DNA from: JBCCFW01 sp039029535
Lineage (GTDB): Bacteria > Acidobacteriota > JBCCFW01
Direction: 5' to 3'
NCBI GenBank assembly: GCA_039029535.1
Contig: JBCCFW010000099.1
Coordinates: forward strand, 1 to 26,800
Length of the DNA: 26,800 bases
The notes under the pieces are model-generated. The model made no database searches and had not been told where the DNA came from. It saw nothing but the letters and a program-made list of their open reading frames with translations. A program made the position numbers and the translations under genes. How positions within the stretch are numbered: the stretch's first letter is position 1; every line of letters starts with the position of its first letter. Shown here in pieces: positions 16,667 through 23,750 of this stretch.

Positions 16667-16696
16667 GGGACAGAATCTCTGCTCCGCTCGTATCAT
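16667..16696 (+). promoter_or_regulatory. Possible ampG promoter for a leaderless mRNA
   Basis: TATCAT at 16691-16696 is a good -10 box and GGGACA at 16667-16672 is a 4/6 -35 with an 18-nt spacer. The ampG ATG begins 7 nt after the -10 box, where transcription would start, and no Shine-Dalgarno sequence lies between. Confidence 0.35.
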
Positions 16697-16702
16697 CCCT
16701 CC

Positions 16703-18013
16703 ATGAAGCGCTCCTGGCTCGGCTCACTGAAGGTCTACTTCGACCGGCGGATCCTCTCCGTCCTCCTCCTCGGCTTCTCGAGCGGTCTCCCACTGGCGCT
16801 CGTGTACTGGACGCTCTCCGCCTGGCTGTCGGAGGAGGGTGTCTCCAAGACCGCGATCGGCCTCTTCTCCTGGGCGAGCACGGCCTACTCGATCAAGTTC
16901 CTGTGGTCGCCAGTCGTCGATCACCTGTCGCTGGGACCGTTGACTCACTGGCTCGGACGACGGCGGAGCTGGCTCCTGCTCTCGCAGATCGCCGTCGCTG
17001 CCTGCATCTTCGGACTGAGCCGCACGGATCCTTCGGAGCAGCTCTCGACCGTCGCGATGTGGTGCGTCGCCCTGGCCTTTGCCTCGGCCACCCAGGACAT
17101 CGTCATCGATGCCTACCGCATCGAGATCCTCGAAGAGCATCGGATGGGCGCCGGCGCCTCCATGGCCATCACCGGCTATCGCGTGGCCATGCTCGCGTCG
17201 GGCGGCGGCGCGCTCATCCTCGCCGACAAGTACGGCTGGAACGTCGCCTACCTCGCGATGGCCGCGCTCATGATCGTCGGCGTGCTGGCGACCCTGACCA
17301 GCCTCGAGCCCGACGTCCCGAAGCGACCGGCGCCGGACGGCGTCGTCTCGCACCTGCAAGAGGCGCTCGTCGCTCCCTTCATGAGCTTCTTCCGCAGCAG
17401 CGGGGTCAAGGGCGCCATCGTCATCCTGGCCTTCATCGCCTTCTACAAGTACGGCGACGCATTGCTCGGCGCGATGGCCAACCCGTTCTATCTCGAGATC
17501 GGCTTCACCAAGACCCAGGTCGGTGTCATCACCAAGGGCTGGGGCCTCGTCATGACGCTGCTCGGCACCTTCGCCGGCGGCGCGATGGTCGCCAAGCTCG
17601 GGCTCCACCGGGCTCTGCTCATCGCCGGGATTCTCCAAGCCCTGTCCAACCTCGTCTTCGCGTGGCAGGCGATGGTCGGCGCGTCCGTCCCGGCGCTGAC
17701 CGTCACGATCGTGGTGGAGAACTTCACGGGCGGTCTCGGCACCGCCGCCTTCGTCGCCTACCTCTCCAGCCTCTGCGACGTCGCGTTCAGCGCGACGCAG
17801 TACGCCCTCCTCTCCAGCCTCATGGGAACGAGCCGCACCTTCTTCGCTTCCGGTGGCGGCTGGCTGGCCGATCAGGTCGACTGGGTGAGCTACTTCCTCA
17901 TCACGACCGCCGCCGCCATCCCCGGTCTCGTGCTGCTCCTCGTGCTCATGAAGATGTTCCCACCGAAGGAGCCCGTGCCAGCGGCCGGGCCACCACCGGA
18001 AGCCGACTCGTGA
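16703..18013 (+). CDS. ampG: AmpG-family muropeptide permease (MFS)
   Basis: A 436-residue inner-membrane transporter of the AmpG branch of the major facilitator superfamily, which imports anhydromuropeptides from the periplasm for peptidoglycan recycling. Family motifs visible: LLLGFSSGLPLAL (about 21-33), IKFLWSPVVDH (64-74), LGRRRSWLLLSQ (84-95), ATQDIVIDAYRIEIL (129-143) and GYRVAMLASGGGALILADKYGWN. Length and hydrophobic profile fit about 12 helices; the E. coli protein is longer at 491 residues. The start is the first ATG and fits a leaderless transcript. The stop overlaps the next gene by 4 bases. No beta-lactamase or AmpR-type regulator lies nearby, so a recycling role is more likely than inducible resistance. 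Confidence 0.88.
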   Translation: MKRSWLGSLKVYFDRRILSVLLLGFSSGLPLALVYWTLSAWLSEEGVSKTAIGLFSWASTAYSIKFLWSPVVDHLSLGPLTHWLGRRRSWLLLSQIAVAACIFGLSRTDPSEQLSTVAMWCVALAFASATQDIVIDAYRIEILEEHRMGAGASMAITGYRVAMLASGGGALILADKYGWNVAYLAMAALMIVGVLATLTSLEPDVPKRPAPDGVVSHLQEALVAPFMSFFRSSGVKGAIVILAFIAFYKYGDALLGAMANPFYLEIGFTKTQVGVITKGWGLVMTLLGTFAGGAMVAKLGLHRALLIAGILQALSNLVFAWQAMVGASVPALTVTIVVENFTGGLGTAAFVAYLSSLCDVAFSATQYALLSSLMGTSRTFFASGGGWLADQVDWVSYFLITTAAAIPGLVLLLVLMKMFPPKEPVPAAGPPPEADS

Positions 18014-18498
18014 GGGTCTCCGTCATGCTCGCGCTGATGCTCATCACCTGGCCCCTGTCGGTGTTCGGTGCCGGTCGCAACGCCGATCACCTCGAGCGCA
18101 TTGCCGAGGTCCTCGACGACTTCCACGCCGCGGCGTCGGAGTCCGACCTCGATCGCTACATCGGTCACTTCGCCGACGAGGGCGTGTTCCTCGGCACCGA
18201 CGCCAGCGAGCGCTGGACCCGCGACGAGTTCCTGGCCTTCTGCAAGCCCTACTTCAACGAGGGTCGGGGCTGGAGCTACCAGCCCAAGGAACGTCGCATC
18301 ACCGTGCTGCGCGGCGGACGTCACGCCTTCTTCGATGAGCTCCTCTGGAACGAGAGCTACGGGACCTGTCGCAGCACCGGCAGCCTCGTGCGTCGGGGCG
18401 GACGCTGGCTCCTGGTCCAGTACAGCCTGAGCTTCCCGGTGCCCAACGAGGTCGCCAAGGACGTCATCGGCACGATCCGAAAGCACGAGGGGAACTGA
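18010..18498 (+). CDS. Secreted NTF2/SnoaL-like protein (162 aa)
   Basis: The GTG start at 18010 overlaps the ampG stop (GTGA) and has CCGGAAG just upstream, which suggests translational coupling; ATG at 18025 is the alternative. An N-terminal signal peptide (hydrophobic LALMLITWPLSVFGAG) is followed by a SnoaL_3-type NTF2-like fold. Recognisable family positions are ADEGVFLGTDASERW, the FCKPYF segment, FFDELL, ESYGTCRSTGSLV and QYSLSFPVPNE. Such proteins form a small cone-shaped pocket; the substrate is not known and catalysis cannot be assumed. The protein is probably periplasmic or a soluble export product. Confidence 0.8.
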   Translation: MRVSVMLALMLITWPLSVFGAGRNADHLERIAEVLDDFHAAASESDLDRYIGHFADEGVFLGTDASERWTRDEFLAFCKPYFNEGRGWSYQPKERRITVLRGGRHAFFDELLWNESYGTCRSTGSLVRRGGRWLLVQYSLSFPVPNEVAKDVIGTIRKHEGN

Positions 18499-18522
18499 CC
18501 CCCTCCCTGCTTCAGGGGCAGG
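18487..18522. terminator. Terminator hairpins between convergent genes
   Basis: GAGGGG (18487-18492) pairs with CCCCTC (18500-18505) around the stop codon. CCTGC (18506-18510) pairs with GCAGG (18518-18522), or alternatively CCCTG-ctt-CAGGG. They lie in the 55-bp gap between converging genes and could end transcription from both sides. No T run is present. Confidence 0.4.
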
Positions 18523-18553
18523 TCCGCCAGCACGTCCTGGCCGAGCGTGAGCT

Positions 18554-21340
18554 TCAGCTCGGGCCGCTCCCCCGCACGTAGCCCGACGGTCCGTCCTCGG
18601 CCATCGGAACACCCAGGTCGATCAGGGCAGCCTGGAGCGCCTTCGTCATCTTCGCGTGGGCCTGCTCTCCCTGGCAGTTGGGAGGCAAGACTTCGCGGGG
18701 ATGCAGCGGCGGACCGAACGCGACCCGACACTTCTTGGGCCGTGGCAGGGTCTGACCCCGCGGCCAGGCCTCGTAGGCACCCTCGATCCGCACCGGCACG
18801 ATGGGGATGTCGAGCTCGGTCGCGAGCACCGCCGAGCCGAAGCGCAGCTCTTGCAAGCAACCGTTCACGCTCCGCGTGCCTTCCGGGAAGATGAGCAGCA
18901 CGCGTCCCTGCTTGAGCCCCGCAGCCGCCTGACGCAGCGACTTGCGCAGGTAGCGGTTGGGGTCCGTCGGCAAGAGCCCGACGAAGCTCGAGAACCACCC
19001 GGCCAGACCGCCCTCGACGTACTCGGCCTCACCCAGCACGAAGCTGTGCGCCACGACACGCTTCGGGAACAGCGTCGAGACCAGGAAGCCGTCGAGGAAC
19101 GACACGTGATTCGGACAGACGAGGTACGGACCCTCCTGCGGGAGGTGGTGACGTCCCTTGGCGGTCAGGCGGAAGAGCAGGAAGAAGGTCCAACGACCGA
19201 TCCACCGGATGAGGATCTGAAGCGCGACGAGCGAGATCCCCTTGCGTCGTTCACGCAGGTGCTCGGGGAGGTCCTCGGCCGTGGCCGACGCCACGATGGC
19301 CCCCCAGCCCGACTCGCGTGCGCCCTCGGTCGATCCCCCTCGCGCCTCGACCTTCTGCTCGCAGAGCTGGACCAGCTCGTCGACGACCTGGAGCTCGGCC
19401 ACCTCGTCGTCGTCGAACTGGATCGACAGCGCGTTCTCGATGGAGAGCAAGGCTTCCATCCGGTTGAGCGAGTCGAGACCGAGATCCAGCTCGAAGCTCG
19501 ATCGCCCCTGGACCTTGGCGTCACCGTCCATCCGGGCCTGCAGCATCTCGGCCACGACCTGCCCGGCGCTGCCGGCGAGCCGCGCGGCCACTTCGGGCTC
19601 ATCGGGTGGCAGCTCGGCGGGGGCAGCGTCCTCACCCACGCCCGTCTCGACCTTGTAGCGCTGGAGCTTGCGGGTCGGCGTGCGCGGGAGCGGGTCGCGT
19701 CGCAGCTCGAACGACAGCACGCGCTGGTAGCTCGGCAGGTCGAAGGAGAGCTGCTCGAGCTCGAAGAAGATCTTCTCCCGTACCGAGGTCACGCCCTCGC
19801 GACGCATCGCCGACCAGTCGGGTACCACGACCGCGTGGAGCTTCTCGCCCGAGGCGCCGCCGCTGTCACGACCGAGCACGCAGAGCTCCTCGACCCAGGG
19901 CGAGTGGGCGTAGTGCGCTTCGAGCTCTTCCGGATAGATGTTCTTGCCGCTGCCGAGAACGATGACGTCCTTGCTCCGGCCCGTGACCTGCACGTTGCCC
20001 TGGGGCGTGATGCGACCGAGATCGCCGGTGTGCAGCCAGCCGTCTTGCAGCAGGGCGGCCGTCGCTTCCGGACGACCGTGATAACCCGGGGTCAGGATCT
20101 CGCCTCCGATGCAGATCTCGCCGATGCCTTCAGCGTCGGGCTTGTCGATGCGCACGGACACGCCCTGGCCCGGCTGACCGCAGGTCGCCACCTCCACGTC
20201 GGCCAGGGGCGTGAACGTCGCGCCGCCCGTCGTCTCGGTGAGCCCGTAGACCTGACACAGCGGCAGACCCATTTCGAGGAAGTCACTCTGCACCTTCGGA
20301 TCCAGCGGCGAGCCGCCCGACACCATGAGCCGGAGCTGCGGGCCGAAGAGCGCGTGCACCTTGCCGAAGATCAGCGGGCCGAAGTCGAGGTCGAAGCGCC
20401 GACGCAGGCGTCCGTTGAAGCGACGCAGTCGTTGCAGCACCGCTCGGACGGGGAACGGCAGGGCCGCCAGCGCGCTCTCCACCCTCTGGTGCATGAGGTG
20501 ATAGAGCATCGGCACGGCAACGAGGATGGTGATCTCTTCCTCGCGGACGACCTCGAGCAGCTCCTCGCCGTTGGTGATCCGGGCGTGGACGCAGCGCAGG
20601 CCGAGGGCTCCCGGCAAGAGGTAGCCACCGATCTGCGAGAGCACGTGCTGCAGGGGCAAGAACATGAGCAGCACGTCGCTCGGCGCGATGTTGAGGAAGC
20701 CCTGGATGCCGAGCAGCTCCGCCTGCAGGTTGCGATGCGTGAGGATGACGCCCTTGGGATCACCGGTCGTCCCCGAGGTGTAGACCAGCACCGCGGTGTT
20801 GTCGCCACCGGCCACCGTCGGCAGGGACACGTCGTCACGACCAGCCGACAGCTCCGACCAGGTCCGGCCGAGCTCGTGCTCGTCGAGACCGAGCATGGTG
20901 CCGGACCAGCCGCGCTCTTCGAGCTCCGCCGCTCGCTCGGCCAGCTCGTCGCTGAAGAACAGGCCCTTCGCGTCGCAGTCGGAGAGGATGGCCGCGAGGC
21001 CCGCCGCCGGAGTCTGCGCGTCGATGGGCACGATGACCGCCCCGGCCAGCAGGGCCGCAGCGTGTGCCACGCACCAACGCGGACGGTTCTCGGCGATGAG
21101 CCCGATGCGCGCGCCGTCGGTCAGGCCGAGCTCGACCAGGCAGGTCGCGACCCGACGTGCCTCGTCGTGGAACTCGCCGAAGGTCCGACTCTCCTCGGGC
21201 AGGGCGAGCGAGTGCAGGAACACGCGGTCGGGGTGGCTGCGCGCCATCCGCTCGAAGTGCCAGCCCAGGGGGCGCTGCCGCAGCATCTCGCCGTGGAGCG
21301 GGGGCCCGACCAAGTCGGGGGTCAGGTCGCGATCGGACAC
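18554..21340 (-). CDS. Trifunctional acyl-AMP ligase / carrier protein / PlsC acyltransferase (928 aa)
   Basis: GTG start, with GAGG about 8 nt upstream. Residues about 25-565 are an AMP-forming acyl ligase: P-loop YTSGTTGDPKG (187-197), YGLTET (365-370), GWLHTGDLG (434-442), GRSKDVIVLGSGKNIYPEE, and a C-terminal lysine in PRTPTRKLQRY (552-562). About 585-665 is an acyl carrier domain with the phosphopantetheine serine in LGLDSLNR (Ser624). About 715-880 is a PlsC/LPLAT acyltransferase with NHVSFLD (HX4D, His745-Asp750) and FPEGTRS (818-824). It probably activates fatty acids and transfers them to a lysophospholipid or similar acceptor at the inner membrane, like Aas of E. coli, but with the reverse domain order and its own carrier. 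It is last in the minus-strand cluster, 39 bp after the CPBP gene. The acceptor is unproven. Confidence 0.88.
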   Translation of the reverse strand: MSDRDLTPDLVGPPLHGEMLRQRPLGWHFERMARSHPDRVFLHSLALPEESRTFGEFHDEARRVATCLVELGLTDGARIGLIAENRPRWCVAHAAALLAGAVIVPIDAQTPAAGLAAILSDCDAKGLFFSDELAERAAELEERGWSGTMLGLDEHELGRTWSELSAGRDDVSLPTVAGGDNTAVLVYTSGTTGDPKGVILTHRNLQAELLGIQGFLNIAPSDVLLMFLPLQHVLSQIGGYLLPGALGLRCVHARITNGEELLEVVREEEITILVAVPMLYHLMHQRVESALAALPFPVRAVLQRLRRFNGRLRRRFDLDFGPLIFGKVHALFGPQLRLMVSGGSPLDPKVQSDFLEMGLPLCQVYGLTETTGGATFTPLADVEVATCGQPGQGVSVRIDKPDAEGIGEICIGGEILTPGYHGRPEATAALLQDGWLHTGDLGRITPQGNVQVTGRSKDVIVLGSGKNIYPEELEAHYAHSPWVEELCVLGRDSGGASGEKLHAVVVPDWSAMRREGVTSVREKIFFELEQLSFDLPSYQRVLSFELRRDPLPRTPTRKLQRYKVETGVGEDAAPAELPPDEPEVAARLAGSAGQVVAEMLQARMDGDAKVQGRSSFELDLGLDSLNRMEALLSIENALSIQFDDDEVAELQVVDELVQLCEQKVEARGGSTEGARESGWGAIVASATAEDLPEHLRERRKGISLVALQILIRWIGRWTFFLLFRLTAKGRHHLPQEGPYLVCPNHVSFLDGFLVSTLFPKRVVAHSFVLGEAEYVEGGLAGWFSSFVGLLPTDPNRYLRKSLRQAAAGLKQGRVLLIFPEGTRSVNGCLQELRFGSAVLATELDIPIVPVRIEGAYEAWPRGQTLPRPKKCRVAFGPPLHPREVLPPNCQGEQAHAKMTKALQAALIDLGVPMAEDGPSGYVRGSGPS

Positions 21341-21379
21341 GGCGGGACCTCGGTCACGGGAGGTCCCGGGGACCTCGGC

Positions 21380-22135
21380 TCAGGGTTGGGCCTCGCCGCG
21401 ATGGGCCAGGCGCAGCAAGCCTACCAAGTTGACCCCGGCATGCATCGCGACAGGCGCGGCGACCGCGCCGGTGACCAGGAAGACCTTGCCGAAGAGGAGC
21501 CCGAGGGCCGCCGCGAGGATGGGCCAGAGCACGAGCTCGCGTCGCAGCGGGAGGTGAACGATCCCGAAGAGCAGGCTGCTCGGCCACAGCCCCAGCCAGG
21601 GCAGGAGGGCCCCACGAAAGAGCAGCTCCTCGCCCACTCCCGACCAGGCCGCGAGCCCCGCGCAGTCCCTGGCGCGCAGGGGCCCGAGCGCCGAGCCGAG
21701 GACCTCGTCGAGCCGGGCGGCCACCGGCCACGCTCGGGAGAGCCCGGCCCAGATCCCGGCCAGGGTGGCGCCGGCCAGGAGACCGAGGCTCAGGTCTCGG
21801 AAAGGGTGCGCGCCGAAGAGACGTCCCGGCAAGGCGGAGACGCCTTCCCGGAAGATCATGATCGCCAGGCCGACCACGGCCATGGGCAGGTAGACCTGAC
21901 GGCCGACCCGCGCGAGACGAGAGCTGCGGCGACGTCGTACGGACGCGGTCTTGGACGCAGCACCGGGATCGGACACGGCCGAGACCGACGGAGAGGGCGG
22001 GTCCTCACCGTCGGTCTCGGCCTTGCCCGAGCCCTGGCCGGAGCGGGACGTCCCAGCGTCCTGAGACGTCCCGTCCTCCCCCCCAGCCTGCGGAAGCCCC
22101 TCTCCCTCCAGAGGACCTTCCGGCTCTCGGGTCAT
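21380..22135 (-). CDS. CPBP-family intramembrane glutamic endopeptidase homologue
   Basis: 251 residues. The first about 75 are a Gly/Glu/Ser-rich, probably disordered cytosolic tail ending in an Arg cluster; the rest is hydrophobic with several transmembrane helices. CPBP (Abi/Rce1-like) motifs are present: GVGEELLFRGALL (Glu169, Glu170, Arg174), FGIVHLP (His194) and MHAGVN (His232, Asn236). These residues place it among potentially active membrane proteases; the substrate is unknown. Its ATG overlaps the SPFH stop by 4 bases (ATGA), so the two are translationally coupled and may work on the same membrane protein set. Confidence 0.85.
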   Translation of the reverse strand: MTREPEGPLEGEGLPQAGGEDGTSQDAGTSRSGQGSGKAETDGEDPPSPSVSAVSDPGAASKTASVRRRRSSRLARVGRQVYLPMAVVGLAIMIFREGVSALPGRLFGAHPFRDLSLGLLAGATLAGIWAGLSRAWPVAARLDEVLGSALGPLRARDCAGLAAWSGVGEELLFRGALLPWLGLWPSSLLFGIVHLPLRRELVLWPILAAALGLLFGKVFLVTGAVAAPVAMHAGVNLVGLLRLAHRGEAQP

Positions 22136-23007
22136 TCGCTGCTGCTCGTCGAGACGACCGGCTGAGCACCCCGGTCGCTGCAGAGCACCACGAGCAGGTT
22201 CGCCACCATGTCCGCCTTGCGTCGTTCGTCCATGTTCACTCGGTCGTTGTCCTCGAGCTTCTCGAGCGCCAGGTCGACCATGCCCACCGCGCCCTCGACG
22301 ATCTTGGTCCGGGCGGCGACGACCGCATTGGCCTGCTGACGCTGGAGCATCGCTCCGGCGATCTCGGGAGCGTACGCCAGGTGGCTCAGGCGAGCTTCGA
22401 GAACTTCCACGCCGGCCTTGTCGAGCCGGTCCTGGATCTGGGTCTTGAGCTGACTGGTCACCTGTTCGGCGCTGCCACGCAGGGAGACCTGCTCTTCACC
22501 CGCGTCGTCATGAGCATCGTAGGGCCAGCGCTGCGCGAGGGTGCGGACGGCCGCCTCGCTCTGCACGCGGACGTAGTGCTCGTAATCGTCGACCTCGAAC
22601 AGGGCTTCGGCGCTGTCGGTCACCTTCCACACGACCACCGCGGCGATCTCGATCGGGTTGCCGTCGGCGTCGTTGACCTTGAGCGTGCCGCTCTCGAAGT
22701 TGCGCACGCGCAGCGAGACACGGCGCTTCGAGAAGAAGGGGTTGGCCCAACGCAAGCCGGGCTCGCGCACGCTGCCGACGTAGCTCCCGAAGAGCTGGAG
22801 CACCCGCGCCTCGTTCGGGTTCACCATGAAGAGGCCGCAGAGGAAGAAGATCGACAGCACGACCCCAGCGAGCCCGCACAGGACGAGCAGCCCGGTCTCC
22901 GTGGCGGCTCCCCGGATGATCCCCACGACGCTGCCGATGAGCGTCAGCAACAGCACGCAGAGCATGAGCAGGCCGGAGCGGGGTTCGATGAGCCGTTCGC
23001 GGATCAC
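22132..23007 (-). CDS. SPFH / band 7 membrane protein
   Basis: 291 residues from a GTG start with GGAG 8 nt upstream. Two hydrophobic segments (about 12-32 and 40-62) precede a prohibitin-homology domain (about 60-250): NPNEARVLQLFGSYVGSVREPGLRW, RVRNFES, VVVWKVTDSAEALFEVDDYEHYV, and a helical GVEVLEARLSHLAYAPEIAGAM region of flotillin/stomatin type. Such proteins form oligomeric membrane scaffolds and often partner with membrane proteases. The 4-base overlap with a CPBP homologue fits that pattern. A TAGTCT at 23057-23062 on the minus strand might be a -10 box, but without a good -35. Confidence 0.87.
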   Translation of the reverse strand: MIRERLIEPRSGLLMLCVLLLTLIGSVVGIIRGAATETGLLVLCGLAGVVLSIFFLCGLFMVNPNEARVLQLFGSYVGSVREPGLRWANPFFSKRRVSLRVRNFESGTLKVNDADGNPIEIAAVVVWKVTDSAEALFEVDDYEHYVRVQSEAAVRTLAQRWPYDAHDDAGEEQVSLRGSAEQVTSQLKTQIQDRLDKAGVEVLEARLSHLAYAPEIAGAMLQRQQANAVVAARTKIVEGAVGMVDLALEKLEDNDRVNMDERRKADMVANLLVVLCSDRGAQPVVSTSSSE

Positions 23008-23100
23008 GGTCGTTTCTCCATCGTCATGAGCGAGTCGCCTCGCTGCTGGTTTGAGGAGACTACGCGAGGAAGGACCGCAGGTTGCAGGTCGTCGCCCGAC

Positions 23101-23670
23101 TCAGGCGTGGACGCCGCAATCCGGGACGATCACCCCCGGATGCAGTCCCATCACGCGGTAGGCCATGGGCCACACGGACTCGGGCGGCTGACCGAGGAAG
23201 ACCCCGCGCTCGACCGGCATGACGAGCCAATCCCCCCGAAGCACCTCGCCGTCGAGCTGCTGCGCGCCCCAGCCCGCGTAGCCCAGGAGCAGGCGAAAGT
23301 CGGGGCCCGGCGCGTCGGCCAGGGCGCGGAGCGCGTCGAGGGAGGACGACAGGTGCAGCCCGGGAACGAGCTCCTCGGCGCCCAGCAGCTCGGCCTCCTC
23401 GGCGTCGCCGCCGAACAGCACCCAGCCTGACTGCGGCGTCACCGGACCGCCGTTCCAGACCGGCGTGTCGGGATCGCCCTGCCAGTGGATCCCGAGCCCC
23501 TCGAGGACCTGATGCACGGAGGCGTCGAGGGTCCGATTGACGATGAATCCGAGGGAGCCGTCGTCACCGTGGGAGGTGAGGAGAATGACGGTCCGGCTGA
23601 AGTTGGGGTCCTGCAGGCTGGGCATCGCCACGAGCAAGCAGGGGGCTTCGAGCCGAATTTCGCAGGACAT
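23101..23670 (-). CDS. YqgE/AlgH family protein (UPF0301)
   Basis: 189 residues, the usual length of the family. Signature segments: CLLVAMPSLQDPNFSRTVILL, GSLGFIVNRTL, VWNGGPV, and LLLGYAGWGAQQLDGEV. It is a soluble cytosolic protein; in Pseudomonas a member (AlgH) affects alginate and virulence gene expression, but the molecular activity is not settled. The ATG has no clear Shine-Dalgarno sequence. TAGACT at 23680-23685 (minus strand) sits about 10 nt before the start and could be a -10 box. It lies 80 bp after the ettA stop. Confidence 0.92.
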   Translation of the reverse strand: MSCEIRLEAPCLLVAMPSLQDPNFSRTVILLTSHGDDGSLGFIVNRTLDASVHQVLEGLGIHWQGDPDTPVWNGGPVTPQSGWVLFGGDAEEAELLGAEELVPGLHLSSSLDALRALADAPGPDFRLLLGYAGWGAQQLDGEVLRGDWLVMPVERGVFLGQPPESVWPMAYRVMGLHPGVIVPDCGVHA

Positions 23671-23703
23671 GACAGCCCGAGTCTACACCGCCCCCACGAG
23701 CGG

Positions 23704-23716
23704 CGCCCGGAGGGCG
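23704..23716 (-). terminator. Small hairpin between ettA and yqgE
   Basis: CGCCC (23704-23708), GGA loop, GGGCG (23712-23716) form a perfect 5-bp GC stem 35 bp after the ettA stop on the minus strand. There is no U run; it could be a weak terminator or chance at this GC content. Confidence 0.22.
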
Positions 23717-23750
23717 GCCCGTGGACCGAGAGCGGCGGACCCGCCCACGA

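Noticed and set aside
16657..18498. Single 613-codon plus-strand frame spanning ampG and the NTF2-like gene
   Set aside because: Only its last 163 codons (from 18010) are a real gene; the earlier part is an out-of-frame reading of ampG, rich in Arg and without motifs.
18656..22165. 1169-codon plus-strand frame opposite the ligase, CPBP and SPFH genes; likewise 23721-25769 opposite ettA
   Set aside because: Antisense shadows of genes with complete catalytic motifs; the products resemble no protein and are rich in His/Arg/Glu/Leu as expected from complementary codons.
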